Origin: Peribacillus sp. FSL P2-0133 | GTDB taxonomy: Bacteria > Bacillota > Bacilli > Bacillales > DSM-1321 | NCBI RefSeq assembly: GCF_037975445.1 | Contig: NZ_CP150254.1 | Location: forward strand, 1,610,001 to 1,674,000 | Direction: 5' to 3' | Length of the DNA stretch: 64,000 bases | In this document: piece after piece, positions 37,571 through 48,279 of the stretch | Numbering within the stretch: position 1 is the first letter of the stretch | Layout: each line of letters begins with the position of its first letter | Translations under genes and position numbers: made by a program | Notes under the pieces: model-generated | Seen by the model: the letters and a program-made list of their open reading frames with translations, nothing else | Database searches by the model: none | What the model was told of the DNA's origin: nothing

Positions 37571-38344
37571 ATGAGTATTTATCAGCATTTCAGGCCGGAG
37601 GAAAAAGATTTTATTGACCAGGCTATGAATTGGATCGATCAGGTTAAAAATTCCTACGCTCCGAAACTATCTGATTTTCTTGATCCGCGTCAGCAGGAAA
37701 TCCTTACTTCCTTATTGGGGAATGATCCGGATGCGAAACTGCAATTCAATGGCGGGGGCGATTTCGTAGAGCGAAAACGTGTGCTCATTTACCCTGATTA
37801 TTACTCTCCTGAACCATCGGATTTCAATATCTCCTTATACGATATCTCCTATCCAAAAAAGTTTGTTACGCTTGAACATAGGCAAATACTTGGAACCTTG
37901 ATGTCACTAGGGGTAAAACGTGAAAAATTTGGTGATATAATAGTGACGGAGGAGCATACTCAGTTTATAGCTGCCGAGGAGATGGATTCATATCTCACAG
38001 GGAATATGGAGAAAATAGGTAATGCTTCTGTTTCCATCAGACGGCTTCCGATCGAGGATATCGTCCAAGTTAAAGAAAAATGGGAAGAGCAAGTAACCAC
38101 CGTCAGTTCTCTTAGGCTTGACAGTGTGCTATCGTCCGTCCTGAACATGTCCCGTCAAAAAACGCAGGCCTTGATAACGTCAGGTAAAGTAAAGGTGAAT
38201 TTCAAGCAAACGGAAAACGTCTCGGAAGAATGCCGTGAAGGTGATTCACTTTCCATCAGAGGTTTTGGCAGATGTAAAATAGCTTCAATCGATGGGAAAA
38301 CCAAGAAGGATAAGTGGAGAATCTCGTTAGGCAGACAAAAATAA
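37571..38344 (+). CDS. ylmH: S4-domain RNA-binding protein YlmH
   Basis: The 257-residue product has an N-terminal region typical of YlmH (YQHFRPEEKDFIDQAMNWID) and a C-terminal S4 RNA-binding domain (about residues 182-245; LRLDSVLSSVLNMSRQKTQALITSGKVKVNF). In B. subtilis YlmH was reported to bind 50S subunits and to substitute for RqcP in ribosome-associated quality control, which links it to rqcH in this window. The ATG is 13 bases from AAGGAG, a long spacing; no better start was found. Confidence 0.9.
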   Translation: MSIYQHFRPEEKDFIDQAMNWIDQVKNSYAPKLSDFLDPRQQEILTSLLGNDPDAKLQFNGGGDFVERKRVLIYPDYYSPEPSDFNISLYDISYPKKFVTLEHRQILGTLMSLGVKREKFGDIIVTEEHTQFIAAEEMDSYLTGNMEKIGNASVSIRRLPIEDIVQVKEKWEEQVTTVSSLRLDSVLSSVLNMSRQKTQALITSGKVKVNFKQTENVSEECREGDSLSIRGFGRCKIASIDGKTKKDKWRISLGRQK

Positions 38345-38373
38345 TTCAATAAAAAGCAGGATTTATAAATTTA

Positions 38374-38381
38374 TTGTCGAA
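38374..38381 (+). promoter_or_regulatory. Exact Spo0A-box string before divIVA
   Basis: TTGTCGAA matches the 0A box TGNCGAA with its common extra 5' T. It overlaps the -35 of a plausible promoter (TTGTCG 38374-38379, 17 bp, TACTAG 38397-38402), so binding there would be expected to affect divIVA. Confidence 0.55.
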
Positions 38382-38429
38382 TATAGAGTTTTAACATACT
38401 AGAGTAGAAACCGTTCTGGAGGTGCCGTA

Positions 38430-38945
38430 ATGCCCTTAACCCCGATAGATATACATAACAAGGAATTTAACAAAGTATTTCGTGGGTATGATGAAGATGA
38501 AGTTAATGAATTTCTCGACCAGATCATTAAAGATTATGAACTGATTTTGAGGGAGAAGAAAGAACTTGAAGATAAACTGAACGAGACTTTTGATCGTTTG
38601 GGACATTTTACGACAATTGAGGGTACACTTAACAAGTCGATTATTGTCGCTCAGGAAGCAGCTGAAGAATTAAGGCGCAATGCCCAAAAAGAAGCGAAAC
38701 TGATCATAAAGGAAGCAGAGAAAAACGCGGACAGGATCGTCAATGAGTCACTCGTGAAAGCAAGGAAAATAGCGATGGATATTGAGGATTTGAAAAAGCA
38801 ATCCAAAGTATTCCGGACGCGTTTCAAAATGCTTGTCGGTGCACAGCTCGATTTGCTGGACAATGACGATTGGGATCATCTTCTGGATTATGAAGTGGAT
38901 GCGACTGAAATAGAATTAAATGAGAGAGTGGAAGAGGAAATTTAA
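38430..38945 (+). CDS. divIVA: Cell division initiation protein DivIVA
   Basis: DivIVA senses negative membrane curvature at poles and septa and recruits MinJ-MinCD and, in sporulation, RacA and SpoIIE. The 171-residue product begins MPLTPIDIHNKEFNKVFRGY and keeps Phe17 and Arg18, the membrane-inserting pair of the N-terminal crossed-loop domain. The rest is coiled coil (about 28-70 and 75-130) with an acidic C-terminal tail. ATG follows GGAGGTG. It sits between ylmH and the ileS T-box leader. Confidence 0.96.
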   Translation: MPLTPIDIHNKEFNKVFRGYDEDEVNEFLDQIIKDYELILREKKELEDKLNETFDRLGHFTTIEGTLNKSIIVAQEAAEELRRNAQKEAKLIIKEAEKNADRIVNESLVKARKIAMDIEDLKKQSKVFRTRFKMLVGAQLDLLDNDDWDHLLDYEVDATEIELNERVEEEI

Positions 38946-38953
38946 ACGATTCC

Positions 38954-38983
38954 TTGACTTTGAACACTTTTTTCGCATATAAT
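38954..38983 (+). promoter_or_regulatory. Sigma-A promoter for the ileS leader
   Basis: TTGACT (38954-38959), 18-bp spacer, TATAAT (38978-38983). Transcription would start near 38990, at the beginning of the T-box leader. Confidence 0.8.
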
Positions 38984-38989
38984 TTTTTA

Positions 38990-39278
38990 ACAATACTATT
39001 CATTATGAAATTAGACGATGACAGGGAAAGTAAATTCTTCACACACTTATTTTTAGCGAACCGGGGATGGTGAAAGCCCGGAATAAGCGAAGATATTGAA
39101 GATCACCCTTGAGTTCTGAGTTGAACCTGCTTTTGCAGTAAGTAAATGAAGCGTTTCATTCACGTTACGAATGCTCGAGAGGATGGATTCACTTTGTGAA
39201 TCTTTCTAGCCAGGGTGGTACCGCGGGAAGCTAAGCTTTCTCGTCCCTTTTTTAGGGATGAGAGGGCTTTTTATTTTG
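38990..39278 (+). ncRNA. T-box riboswitch (isoleucine) in the ileS leader
   Basis: The T-box sequence AGGGTGGTACCGCG lies at 39212-39225 and pairs with the uncharged tRNA acceptor end in this class. A specifier-loop-like context GAAGATCACC gives an AUC (Ile) specifier at 39102-39104. The terminator stem CTCGTCCCT with AGGGATGAG and a T-rich tail (39239-39275) ends the leader. Uncharged tRNA(Ile) would stabilise the antiterminator and allow ileS expression. Confidence 0.93.
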
Positions 39279-39338
39279 GTCGGATATCAAGTCATCGGTT
39301 CGAATGAATTTATGTAAAGACGGATGGAGGATTTAATG

Positions 39339-42107
39339 ATGGAATACAAAGATACCTTATTGATGCCTAAAACTGAATTTCCAATGCGGGGGAATTTGCC
39401 GAAACGTGAACCGGAAATCCAAGAAAAATGGAATGAAATGAACATCTATAAAAAAGTGCAAGAACAAACGGAAGGACGTCCTTTATTCATTTTGCATGAT
39501 GGACCTCCGTATGCAAACGGCGATATCCATATGGGCCATGCAATGAACAAGGTTTTAAAGGATTTCATTGTCCGATTTAAATCTATGAGCGGTTTTCAAG
39601 CTCCGTATGTACCTGGCTGGGATACGCATGGGCTTCCGATCGAAACGGCATTGACAAAAAAAGGCGTGAAACGGAAAGAAATGAGCGTTGCCGAATTCAG
39701 AAAGCTTTGTGAAGAGTATGCTTATGGTCAGATTAACAATCAACGTGAGCAGTTTAAGAGAATAGGGGTCCGTGGTGATTGGGATAATCCTTATATCACA
39801 TTGAAGCCTGAATATGAAGCCCAGCAAATCAAGGTATTCGGTGAAATGGCGAAAAAAGGCTATATTTATAAAGGGAAAAAACCTGTTTACTGGTCCCCGT
39901 CAAGTGAATCAGCTCTTGCCGAAGCAGAAATTGAATATCAAGACAAACGTTCTGCGTCCATCTATGTTGCTTTTGAAGTCACAGATGGCAAAGGTGTAAT
40001 CGAAGAGGGCGTCAAAATCATCATCTGGACGACAACACCATGGACGATCCCTGCTAATCTTGGTATTTCATTGCACCCGCAATTAAATTACGTAGTGGTG
40101 GCTGTCGAAAATGAAAAGTACTTACTTGCTGAGGCACTGCTTGAGTCGGTTACGGAAACATTAGGCTGGGAAAACCCGTCTATCCTGAAAACAGTTAAAG
40201 GAAGCGAGTTGGACCGTGCTGTTGCCAAACATCCTCTTTATGACCGCGAATCTTTAGTGATGTTAGGTGAGCACGTAACGACTGAAGCTGGAACGGGTTG
40301 TGTTCATACTGCGCCTGGCCATGGTGAAGATGACTTTATCATTGGGCAAAAATACGGCTTGGACGTACTTTGTCCTGTAGATGAAAAAGGAGTCATGACG
40401 GAAGAGGCAGGGGAATTTGCCGGATTATTTTATGATCAAGCGAATAAACCTATTACCGAAAAATTAACTGAAGTAGGCGCGTTATTGAACTTGACGTTCA
40501 TTACGCACTCTTACCCACATGACTGGAGGACGAAGAAGCCAACGATCTTCCGTGCAACAGCACAATGGTTCGCGTCAATCAAAGACTTCCGCAGTGAACT
40601 TCTGGAAGCGATTGAAGAAACCAAATGGGTACCGGCTTGGGGCGAAACGCGCCTATTCAATATGGTCCGTGACCGCGGGGATTGGTGTATTTCCCGCCAA
40701 CGCGCTTGGGGAGTGCCAATTCCTGTGTTTTATGCAGAAAATGGCGAGCCGATCATTACGGATGAAACAATCAACCATATTTCAAATCTATTCCGCGAAC
40801 ACGGTTCAAACATCTGGTTTGAACGTGAAGCGAAAGATCTTCTGCCTGAAAGCTATACACATGAAGGCAGCCCGAATGGTATCTTCACGAAAGAAACGGA
40901 TATCATGGACGTATGGTTCGATTCCGGTTCTTCTCATCAAGCGGTACTTGAAGAAAGAGACGACTTGCAACGGCCTGCTGACCTTTATTTAGAAGGGTCC
41001 GATCAATATCGCGGCTGGTTTAACTCATCGCTTTCAACAGGTGTTGCAGTTACAGGCAAAGCGCCATATAAAGGTGTACTTAGCCACGGTTTCGCATTGG
41101 ATGGCGAAGGCCGTAAAATGAGTAAGTCGATTGGGAATGTTGTACTGCCATCCAAGGTCATGAACCAACTTGGTGCAGATATCTTACGCCTTTGGGTAGC
41201 TTCGGTGGATTACCAATCGGATGTCAGGGTTTCCGATCCTATTTTAAAACAAGTTTCGGAAGTTTACCGTAAAATCCGTAATACATTCCGCTTCCTGTTA
41301 GGGAACTTGGATGGATTCAATCCAAAAACCGATAAAGTGGCAGTCCAAGAATTGCCTGAAGTAGATCGATACATGCTCGTTAAATTGAATAAACTGATCA
41401 AACATTCGAAGCTAAGTTATGAAAATTATGAGTTTGCTACAATTTATAATATGGTCAATAATTTCTGTACACAGGATTTAAGTTCGTTCTACCTTGATTA
41501 TGCAAAAGACATTCTTTATTGTGAAGCTCCAAATGGTAAAGAGCGTTTGGCCATTCAAACGGTCCTTTACGAATCATTGGTCAGCTTAACCAAATTGGTG
41601 TCACCGATCCTCTCTCATACAGCTGATGAAGTATGGGCGTTCATTCCGGGTGTAACGGAAGAAAGTGTACAGTTGACATTGATGCCTGAAGAAATTTCCG
41701 TTGATGATGCTGAAGTCATTGAAGAAAAATGGACGGCGTTTATGGATGTCCGTGATAATGTTCTAAAAGCATTAGAAGAAGCCCGTAACCAGAAGGTCAT
41801 CGGAAAATCACTGAACGCTAAAGTGATGGTATATCTTAATGAAGAAACGAAGAATCTGCTTGATGGCATCAAGGAAAGCTTTGAACAGCTATTCATCGTA
41901 TCCGAATTCGAAATCGCTGGCGATGTGGCAAGTGCCCCAGCAGAAGCGGTTAAACTTGAGGATATAGCGATCCTTGTTACAAAAGCAGAAGGTGAAACGT
42001 GTGAACGTTGCTGGAATGTTTCGAAGGAAGTAGGTCAAGTGGAAGAACATCCAACACTTTGCCCGCGTTGTGCTACAGTCGTGAAAGAGCATTACGTGAA
42101 TCAATAA
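39339..42107 (+). CDS. ileS: Isoleucyl-tRNA synthetase
   Basis: IleRS charges tRNA(Ile) and edits misactivated valine. The 922-residue class I enzyme has the HIGH motif as HMGH in [13 protein letters not shown] (about residues 50-62), the editing (CP1) domain with the WTTTPWTIP segment, the KMSKS motif in RKMSKSIGN (about residue 595), and a C-terminal zinc finger with CERCW and CPRC. ATG 39339 is preferred to ATGs at 39324 and 39336 because GGATGGAGG sits eight bases upstream and [12 protein letters not shown] matches the family start. ylyA, which follows in B. subtilis, is absent. Confidence 0.97.
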   Translation: MEYKDTLLMPKTEFPMRGNLPKREPEIQEKWNEMNIYKKVQEQTEGRPLFILHDGPPYANGDIHMGHAMNKVLKDFIVRFKSMSGFQAPYVPGWDTHGLPIETALTKKGVKRKEMSVAEFRKLCEEYAYGQINNQREQFKRIGVRGDWDNPYITLKPEYEAQQIKVFGEMAKKGYIYKGKKPVYWSPSSESALAEAEIEYQDKRSASIYVAFEVTDGKGVIEEGVKIIIWTTTPWTIPANLGISLHPQLNYVVVAVENEKYLLAEALLESVTETLGWENPSILKTVKGSELDRAVAKHPLYDRESLVMLGEHVTTEAGTGCVHTAPGHGEDDFIIGQKYGLDVLCPVDEKGVMTEEAGEFAGLFYDQANKPITEKLTEVGALLNLTFITHSYPHDWRTKKPTIFRATAQWFASIKDFRSELLEAIEETKWVPAWGETRLFNMVRDRGDWCISRQRAWGVPIPVFYAENGEPIITDETINHISNLFREHGSNIWFEREAKDLLPESYTHEGSPNGIFTKETDIMDVWFDSGSSHQAVLEERDDLQRPADLYLEGSDQYRGWFNSSLSTGVAVTGKAPYKGVLSHGFALDGEGRKMSKSIGNVVLPSKVMNQLGADILRLWVASVDYQSDVRVSDPILKQVSEVYRKIRNTFRFLLGNLDGFNPKTDKVAVQELPEVDRYMLVKLNKLIKHSKLSYENYEFATIYNMVNNFCTQDLSSFYLDYAKDILYCEAPNGKERLAIQTVLYESLVSLTKLVSPILSHTADEVWAFIPGVTEESVQLTLMPEEISVDDAEVIEEKWTAFMDVRDNVLKALEEARNQKVIGKSLNAKVMVYLNEETKNLLDGIKESFEQLFIVSEFEIAGDVASAPAEAVKLEDIAILVTKAEGETCERCWNVSKEVGQVEEHPTLCPRCATVVKEHYVNQ

Positions 42108-42112
42108 TTCCC

Positions 42113-42152
42113 ACAAAAAAAGCCGGTCCCTTTATAAAGGGCCGGCTTTTTG
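42113..42152. terminator. Intrinsic terminator after ileS
   Basis: AGCCGGTCCCTTT pairs with AAAGGGCCGGCT around a 2-base centre, with an A-run before and T-run after. A very stable, nearly palindromic stem. Confidence 0.92.
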
Positions 42153-42248
42153 CGGGAATAAAAGCTAAAACCCAAATCGGGAATTCTACCTTTATCCAAT
42201 CTTCCTGATATTCTTCAGGTACAGTTAGCAGACTTATGCTTTTCGGAT

Positions 42249-42277
42249 TAGTCATTATTTCTAGTTTATGCTACAAT
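42249..42277 (+). promoter_or_regulatory. Candidate promoter for lspA-rluD
   Basis: TAGTCA (42249-42254), 17-bp spacer, TACAAT (42272-42277) preceded by TGC (extended -10). About 38 bp before the lspA start. Confidence 0.6.
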
Positions 42278-42314
42278 TCAAAAGTGAAGATTTGATTAGT
42301 TTGGGGGAAAAAAT

Positions 42315-42785
42315 GTGTTTTATTATTTGATTGCCCTTTTGGTCATAGCTATCGATCAGCTGACAAAATGGATGATTGTGAAAAAAATGGAGTACGGAGA
42401 AAGCATTGAAATTATTGAAAACCTTCTATATATCACCTCGCATCGTAATCGTGGGGCAGCATGGGGAATTCTACAAGGTCAAATGTGGTTTTTCTACATC
42501 ATCACCATCGCTGTCATTATTGGACTTGTCTATTATATTCAGAAAATGGCGAAGGAAAGCATTTTGCTTGGAGTTGCACTTGCTCTCATGCTAGGCGGTG
42601 CGATTGGTAATTTCATCGATCGTGTTGCTCGTCAGGAAGTAGTGGATTTCGTTCATACCTATATTTTCAGCTACAGTTTCCCGGTATTTAATGTTGCTGA
42701 TGCTGCGCTTTCAATTGGTGTCGGACTGCTCGTGATTCATATGTTTTTAGAAGAAAAAAACGCTAAGGAGAAAGATAATGGATAA
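42315..42785 (+). CDS. lspA: Lipoprotein signal peptidase LspA
   Basis: LspA cleaves the signal peptide of prolipoproteins at the lipidated cysteine. The 156-residue product has four transmembrane helices and both catalytic aspartates: Asp in [15 protein letters not shown] (about residue 101) and Asp in [11 protein letters not shown] (about 129). It also carries the DQLTKW and [10 protein letters not shown] motifs. Start is GTG 42315 after TTGGGGGAA; the ATG two bases upstream quickly hits a stop. It overlaps rluD by eight bases. Confidence 0.95.
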   Translation: MFYYLIALLVIAIDQLTKWMIVKKMEYGESIEIIENLLYITSHRNRGAAWGILQGQMWFFYIITIAVIIGLVYYIQKMAKESILLGVALALMLGGAIGNFIDRVARQEVVDFVHTYIFSYSFPVFNVADAALSIGVGLLVIHMFLEEKNAKEKDNG

Positions 42786-43695
42786 AAGGTTATACAGCAT
42801 CGATGAAACACTAAAAGGAGTTAGGATTGATAAGGCTCTTTCCACTTTGAATGAGGAATGGTCACGTACTCAGGTCCAGCAATGGATTAAGGATGATCAT
42901 GTTTTGGTAAATGGCACGGCGATAAAGACAAATTACAAAGCTATTCCTGGCGATACAATCGAAGTGACGATTCCTGATCTTGAGGAATTGGATGCGGTAG
43001 CAGAGGAAATGGATTTGGATATCTATTATGAAGATAAAGATGTACTCGTTGTTAATAAACCGAGCGGCATGGTCGTCCATCCGGCACCGGGACATGTATC
43101 TGGCACGCTTGTAAATGGATTGATGGCTCACTGCAAGGATCTTTCTGGAATTAACGGAGTCATGCGGCCTGGAATCGTCCATCGGATCGACAAAGATACA
43201 TCAGGTTTATTGATGGTTGCCAAAAATGATATGGCACATGAGAAACTGGTACAGCAGCTTGTTGATAAAACGGTTACCCGTAAGTATCAAGCTGTAGTTC
43301 ATGGTGTGATCCCTCATGACTTCGGAACGATCGATGCACCGATCGGCCGCGATAAAAAAGATCGCCAAAGTATGACTGTCACAGATTCGAATTCCAAAAA
43401 TGCTGTCACGCATTTCCGTGTCATCGAACGCTTCAAAGCTTTCACTTTGGTGGAATGCCAGCTTGAAACAGGAAGAACACATCAAATCCGTGTACACATG
43501 AAATACATTGGCTTCCCACTGGCGGGAGATCCGAAATATGGTCCGAAAAAGACACTGAAATTAGATGGACAAGCGTTGCACGCGGGTCTTCTAGGTTTCA
43601 TTCATCCGCGTACAAATGAGTATATGGAATTTGAAGCTCCGATTCCGGAAGAGTTTGCAAATCTAATTAATCAATTACGTAGAAGTAAGGATTGA
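42778..43695 (+). CDS. rluD: 23S rRNA pseudouridine synthase, RluD family (YlyB)
   Basis: A 305-residue RluA/RluD-family enzyme that converts uridines of the large-subunit rRNA to pseudouridine. It has an N-terminal S4 RNA-binding domain (about 13-75) and the catalytic motif [19 protein letters not shown] (about residues 132-150), whose aspartate is the nucleophile. ATG 42778 lies inside the lspA end, after AAGGAGAA. The exact target uridines cannot be told from sequence; the RluD subfamily suggests helix 69. Confidence 0.9.
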   Translation: MDKRLYSIDETLKGVRIDKALSTLNEEWSRTQVQQWIKDDHVLVNGTAIKTNYKAIPGDTIEVTIPDLEELDAVAEEMDLDIYYEDKDVLVVNKPSGMVVHPAPGHVSGTLVNGLMAHCKDLSGINGVMRPGIVHRIDKDTSGLLMVAKNDMAHEKLVQQLVDKTVTRKYQAVVHGVIPHDFGTIDAPIGRDKKDRQSMTVTDSNSKNAVTHFRVIERFKAFTLVECQLETGRTHQIRVHMKYIGFPLAGDPKYGPKKTLKLDGQALHAGLLGFIHPRTNEYMEFEAPIPEEFANLINQLRRSKD

Positions 43696-43720
43696 CAAAT
43701 TCGTTTTTCTGATATATTAT
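43692..43720 (+). promoter_or_regulatory. Sigma-A promoter of the pyr operon
   Basis: TTGACA (43692-43697), 17-bp spacer, TATTAT (43715-43720), starting at the rluD stop. A TATAAT at 43718-43723 with a 20-bp spacer is the less likely alternative. Confidence 0.8.
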
Positions 43721-43727
43721 AATAACA

Positions 43728-44434
<707 letters not shown>

Positions 44435-44449
44435 ACAACATGAAAATTT

Positions 44450-44575
44450 CATATTACCCTTTTAAAGACAGTCCAGAGAGGCTGGCAAAGGGGAGTCAAT
44501 CGGGAGAGCTGTGCCTACGCATAGGCATTCGCCTTCTGAGAAACCCTCTTTGTATATTGCAAAGAGGGTTTTTGC
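44450..44575 (+). ncRNA. PyrR-dependent attenuator 2 (pyrR-pyrP)
   Basis: PyrR-binding loop AGTCCAGAGAGGCT at 44470-44483, an exact consensus match. The terminator pairs AACCCTCTTTG with CAAAGAGGGTT and ends in Ts (44541-44575). Confidence 0.93.
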
Positions 44576-44610
44576 AGTTTTGATGGAATTTTCATGAGGG
44601 GGATACGGAA

Positions 44611-45900
44611 ATGGAAGAAACTAAAAGGGACATCGTACTGGATGTCGAGGACGTGCCAAAGGCTGGCCAGTGGATTACGTTAAGCATCCAGCATTTGTTC
44701 GCCATGTTCGGTGCAACGGTGCTGGTGCCATTCTTGGTAGGATTGAGCCCGGCGGTAGCACTGGTTTCAAGCGGATTGGGCACACTTTCATACTTATTGA
44801 TAACCAAAGGTAAGATACCTGCTTATCTCGGTTCATCTTTCGCTTTCATTTCGCCAATCATCGCGGCTAAGGCTCTAGGAGGTCCGGAAGCGGCCATGAT
44901 CGGCTGTTTTGCAGCAGGGTTCATATATGGGATAGTAGCTTTGATTATCCAAAAAGTCGGATTGCGCTGGTTGATGAATATACTTCCTCCGGTTGTGGTG
45001 GGTCCGGTGATTATCGTAATCGGATTAAGCCTAGCCGGAACGGCCGTGGACATGGCAATGTATGATCCACAAGATAAATACAGCGTCACATATATAGTGA
45101 TAGCGCTGATTACTTTAGCGGTAACCATCATCTGCAACGTGTTCTTTAAGGGATTCATTAACTTGATCCCCATTTTAATGGGAATCATAGTCGGCTACGG
45201 CTGTTCGGCTGTTGCAGGTATAATAGATTATGAACCGATCAAGTCAGCCCAATGGTGGGAAATGCCTGAATTCATGTTTCCCTATGTAACCTATACACCG
45301 TCCTTCTCATGGGAAGTCATTGCCATCATGGTACCGGTCGCCATCGTAACTTTATCAGAACATATCGGACACCAGATGGTACTGAGCAAAGTAGTCGGCA
45401 GAAATTTTTTGGAAAATCCCGGTTTGCATCGCTCGATTTTAGGAGATGGAGCAGGAATCATGATTGGTTCCTTAATCGGTGGGCCGCCGCTGACTTCATA
45501 TGGCGAGAATATTGGGGTCCTGACTATGACAAAGGCGTACAGTGTGTATATCATCGGTGGGGCAGCATTGACTGCAATCATCTTTGGCTTTAACGGTAAG
45601 ATTTCAGCAGTCATCAGCTCGATACCTACAGCTGTGATGGGCGGTATTTCCATCTTGCTCTTCGGTATCATCGCATCAAGTGGATTGAGGATGCTGATTG
45701 ATAATAAGGTCGATTTTGACAAGAAAAGGAACCTGATGATAGCTTCAGTCATCCTGGTGTTAGGAATCGGAGGAGCGTTCGTACAACTATCGGAAACGGT
45801 ATCGCTTTCCGGAATGGCACTTTCAGCCATCGTCGGAATCCTTCTTAACTTGATTCTTCCGGACCGTGAAAAAATATCCGGAGATATATTTGAAAAATAA
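44611..45900 (+). CDS. pyrP: Uracil permease PyrP
   Basis: PyrP is the uracil:proton symporter of the nucleobase-ascorbate transporter (NCS2) family, importing uracil for salvage. The 429-residue product has about 14 membrane spans, starting after an N-terminal cytoplasmic segment (MEETKRDIVLDVEDVPKAGQ). Family signatures include the AxFxxxFG-type region PAYLGSSFAFISP, the SEHIGHQ motif near residue 250 and GGPPLTSYGENIGV in span 8-10. Start ATG follows GAGGGGGA. It lies between two attenuators. Confidence 0.94.
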   Translation: MEETKRDIVLDVEDVPKAGQWITLSIQHLFAMFGATVLVPFLVGLSPAVALVSSGLGTLSYLLITKGKIPAYLGSSFAFISPIIAAKALGGPEAAMIGCFAAGFIYGIVALIIQKVGLRWLMNILPPVVVGPVIIVIGLSLAGTAVDMAMYDPQDKYSVTYIVIALITLAVTIICNVFFKGFINLIPILMGIIVGYGCSAVAGIIDYEPIKSAQWWEMPEFMFPYVTYTPSFSWEVIAIMVPVAIVTLSEHIGHQMVLSKVVGRNFLENPGLHRSILGDGAGIMIGSLIGGPPLTSYGENIGVLTMTKAYSVYIIGGAALTAIIFGFNGKISAVISSIPTAVMGGISILLFGIIASSGLRMLIDNKVDFDKKRNLMIASVILVLGIGGAFVQLSETVSLSGMALSAIVGILLNLILPDREKISGDIFEK

Positions 45901-45909
45901 GATACTGCA

Positions 45910-46058
45910 TCAAAACAATAAATCACCTTTTAAAAGAAGTCCAGAGAGGCTTAAAAGGGTGTTGCTGTAAAGAATGAGAACGGGATAAAGTGTAAACCAT
46001 TCCGTGTCCTCACACTCTTTATGACCTACACCCTGTCCTTAATGGCGGGGTATTTTTT
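45910..46058 (+). ncRNA. PyrR-dependent attenuator 3 (pyrP-pyrB)
   Basis: PyrR-binding loop AGTCCAGAGAGGCT at 45938-45951, identical to that of attenuator 2. The terminator is imperfect: TAC-CCC..CC pairs with GGCGGGGTA, followed by six Ts (46027-46058). A further GCGGGG/CCCCGC pairing (46045-46066) overlaps it. Confidence 0.88.
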
Positions 46059-46094
46059 ATGCCCCGCATCACAAATGTGAAAGGAGCAGGATCG

Positions 46095-47030
46095 ATGAAA
46101 AAATTATTGACCATGAATGAATTGACTTTAACTGATATTGAAAAAATTTTACATGAGGCAGAGTGTTTTGCCAACGGATCTAGCTGGAATCCAAAGCAGC
46201 AGACCACAGTTGCCAATCTCTTCTTTGAACCAAGTACACGTACAAAATCAAGCTTTGAAATGGCTGAAAGAAAATTGGGACTAGAGGTCATTCCTTTTGA
46301 TGCGGGTACATCATCCGTGTTAAAAGGTGAAACCTTATATGACACTGTTAAAACGTTAGAAGCAATAGGTGTAAATGCCTTGATCATCCGTCATGAACAG
46401 GATAATTATTTTGACGAATTGAATGAGAAGATCGGGATTCCAATAATCAATGCAGGTGATGGCTGCGGAAATCATCCAACCCAATCATTACTGGACTTAT
46501 TGACGATAAAACAAGAGTTTAAAAGTTTCAAAGGTCTGAAGATCTCCATAATCGGTGATGTGAGGCATAGTCGAGTTGCGAAATCGAATGCAGAAGCATT
46601 AACTCGTTTAGGAGCGAATGTCGTATTTTCGGGTCCGCCTGAATGGTTTGACAGAACAAACAGTTTAGGAAGGTATGAAGACATCGACCATGCGGTAGCT
46701 ACCTCGGATGTGGTCATGCTGCTCAGAATACAGCATGAAAGGCATATTGAAAAATACGATCAGGCAAATGGAGATTATCTGGAAAGTTTCGGCCTGACCA
46801 AACAACGTGAAAAAAATATGAAACCGGGTGCGATCATCATGCATCCTGCACCAATAAACCGCGGTGTTGAAATAGACAGTGATTTAGTCGAATGCAGCCG
46901 CTCAAGAATTTTTAAACAAATGGAGAATGGCGTGTTCATTAGAATGGCCGTATTAAAAAATGTGCTTGACCAATCCGAAGGGGGAAACATTCATGAAAAC
47001 AGTAATCAAAAATGGAGTATTGCTAGATAA
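46095..47030 (+). CDS. pyrB: Aspartate carbamoyltransferase catalytic subunit PyrB
   Basis: PyrB condenses carbamoyl phosphate and aspartate, the first committed step of pyrimidine synthesis. The 311-residue product has the carbamoyl phosphate motif [16 protein letters not shown] (about residues 45-60), [12 protein letters not shown] and [13 protein letters not shown]. No regulatory pyrI gene is present, as in B. subtilis. ATG 46095 follows AAAGGAGCAGG; an in-frame ATG at 46059 is in the attenuator tail. The last 38 bases overlap pyrC. Confidence 0.96.
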   Translation: MKKLLTMNELTLTDIEKILHEAECFANGSSWNPKQQTTVANLFFEPSTRTKSSFEMAERKLGLEVIPFDAGTSSVLKGETLYDTVKTLEAIGVNALIIRHEQDNYFDELNEKIGIPIINAGDGCGNHPTQSLLDLLTIKQEFKSFKGLKISIIGDVRHSRVAKSNAEALTRLGANVVFSGPPEWFDRTNSLGRYEDIDHAVATSDVVMLLRIQHERHIEKYDQANGDYLESFGLTKQREKNMKPGAIIMHPAPINRGVEIDSDLVECSRSRIFKQMENGVFIRMAVLKNVLDQSEGGNIHENSNQKWSIAR

Positions 47031-48279
47031 TCAAAACTCATTCAAAAAAGCGGATATTGAAATGGAAGGCAAGGTAATCACAAAGATCGGCGAGAACTTG
47101 GCAACGGAAAATTGTAAAGTAGTTGACGCTGAAGGGTTACTTATTACATCAGGTTTCATTGACCTGCATGTCCATTTACGCGAACCGGGCGGTGAACATA
47201 AAGAAACAATCGCAAGTGGAACGCTTGCAGCGGCAAGAGGCGGTTTCACTACGGTAGCGGCGATGCCTAATACAAGGCCAGTTCCCGATACAGTGGAAAA
47301 CCTTGAAGCGCTAAACAGGAAAATTGAAGAAACGGCTCATGTCAGGGTACTCCCATATGCATCCATTACGATTAGGGAAGCAGGCAAGGAGTTGACCGAC
47401 TTTTCTTCATTAAAACAAACGGGTGCTTTCGCCTTTACGGACGATGGCGTGGGAATTCAAGAAGCAGGGATGATGCTGGAAGCGATGAAACGGGCAGCCG
47501 CTCAAGATATGGCCATAGTTGCTCATTGTGAAGACAATAGCTTAATCAATAAAGGCTCCGTCCACGAAGGAAGATTCTCAAAAGAACAGGGAATCAATGG
47601 AATTCCGTCAGTATGTGAAGCTGTACATATTGCCCGGGATATCCTCCTTGCTGAAGCGGCGGATTGCCATTATCACGTTTGCCATATTTCCACGAAGGAA
47701 TCGGTAAGGACGGTAAGGGATGCCAAACGCGCCGGTATCCGCGTCACAGCCGAAGTTACACCGCATCACTTATTATTGTGTGAAGATGATATACCGGGAC
47801 TTGATACGAATTATAAAATGAACCCGCCATTGAGGGGCCGTGAAGATCGGGATGCATTAATAGAAGGACTGCTTGACGGAACCATCGATTTTATAGCAAC
47901 TGACCATGCCCCGCATGCGGCAGAGGAAAAAGCGCAGGGAATGCAGCTGGCTCCTTTCGGAATAGTAGGATTGGAAACGGCCTTCCCGCTGCTTTACACC
48001 GAATTGGTTAAAAAGGGAGTCATTACATTAAAGCAATTGATCGATTTCATGACAATCAAACCATCTGAAAGTTTCTCCCTTCCTTATGGAGAGCTAAAGG
48101 AGGGTGCTATCGCGGATATCGTGCTCATCGATTTGGAAACAGAAAAAGAAATTAATGCTGAAGAGTTTGCTTCAAAAGGAAAAAATACACCTTTTAATGA
48201 AAAGAAATGTTATGGCTGGCCAGTCATGACGATTGCGGAAGGAAAAATAGCTTGGGAAAAAGGACGTGTTCAAGGATGA
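46993..48279 (+). CDS. pyrC: Dihydroorotase PyrC
   Basis: PyrC cyclises carbamoyl aspartate to dihydroorotate. The 428-residue type I amidohydrolase shows the metal-binding HxH in [19 protein letters not shown] (written in part; about residues 58-66), the TAMPNT region, and the conserved DHAPH motif (about 304-308). ATG 46993 follows AAGGGGGAAAC inside the pyrB end; length equals the B. subtilis protein. Its TGA overlaps the pyrAA ATG in an ATGA junction. Confidence 0.96.
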   Translation: MKTVIKNGVLLDNQNSFKKADIEMEGKVITKIGENLATENCKVVDAEGLLITSGFIDLHVHLREPGGEHKETIASGTLAAARGGFTTVAAMPNTRPVPDTVENLEALNRKIEETAHVRVLPYASITIREAGKELTDFSSLKQTGAFAFTDDGVGIQEAGMMLEAMKRAAAQDMAIVAHCEDNSLINKGSVHEGRFSKEQGINGIPSVCEAVHIARDILLAEAADCHYHVCHISTKESVRTVRDAKRAGIRVTAEVTPHHLLLCEDDIPGLDTNYKMNPPLRGREDRDALIEGLLDGTIDFIATDHAPHAAEEKAQGMQLAPFGIVGLETAFPLLYTELVKKGVITLKQLIDFMTIKPSESFSLPYGELKEGAIADIVLIDLETEKEINAEEFASKGKNTPFNEKKCYGWPVMTIAEGKIAWEKGRVQG

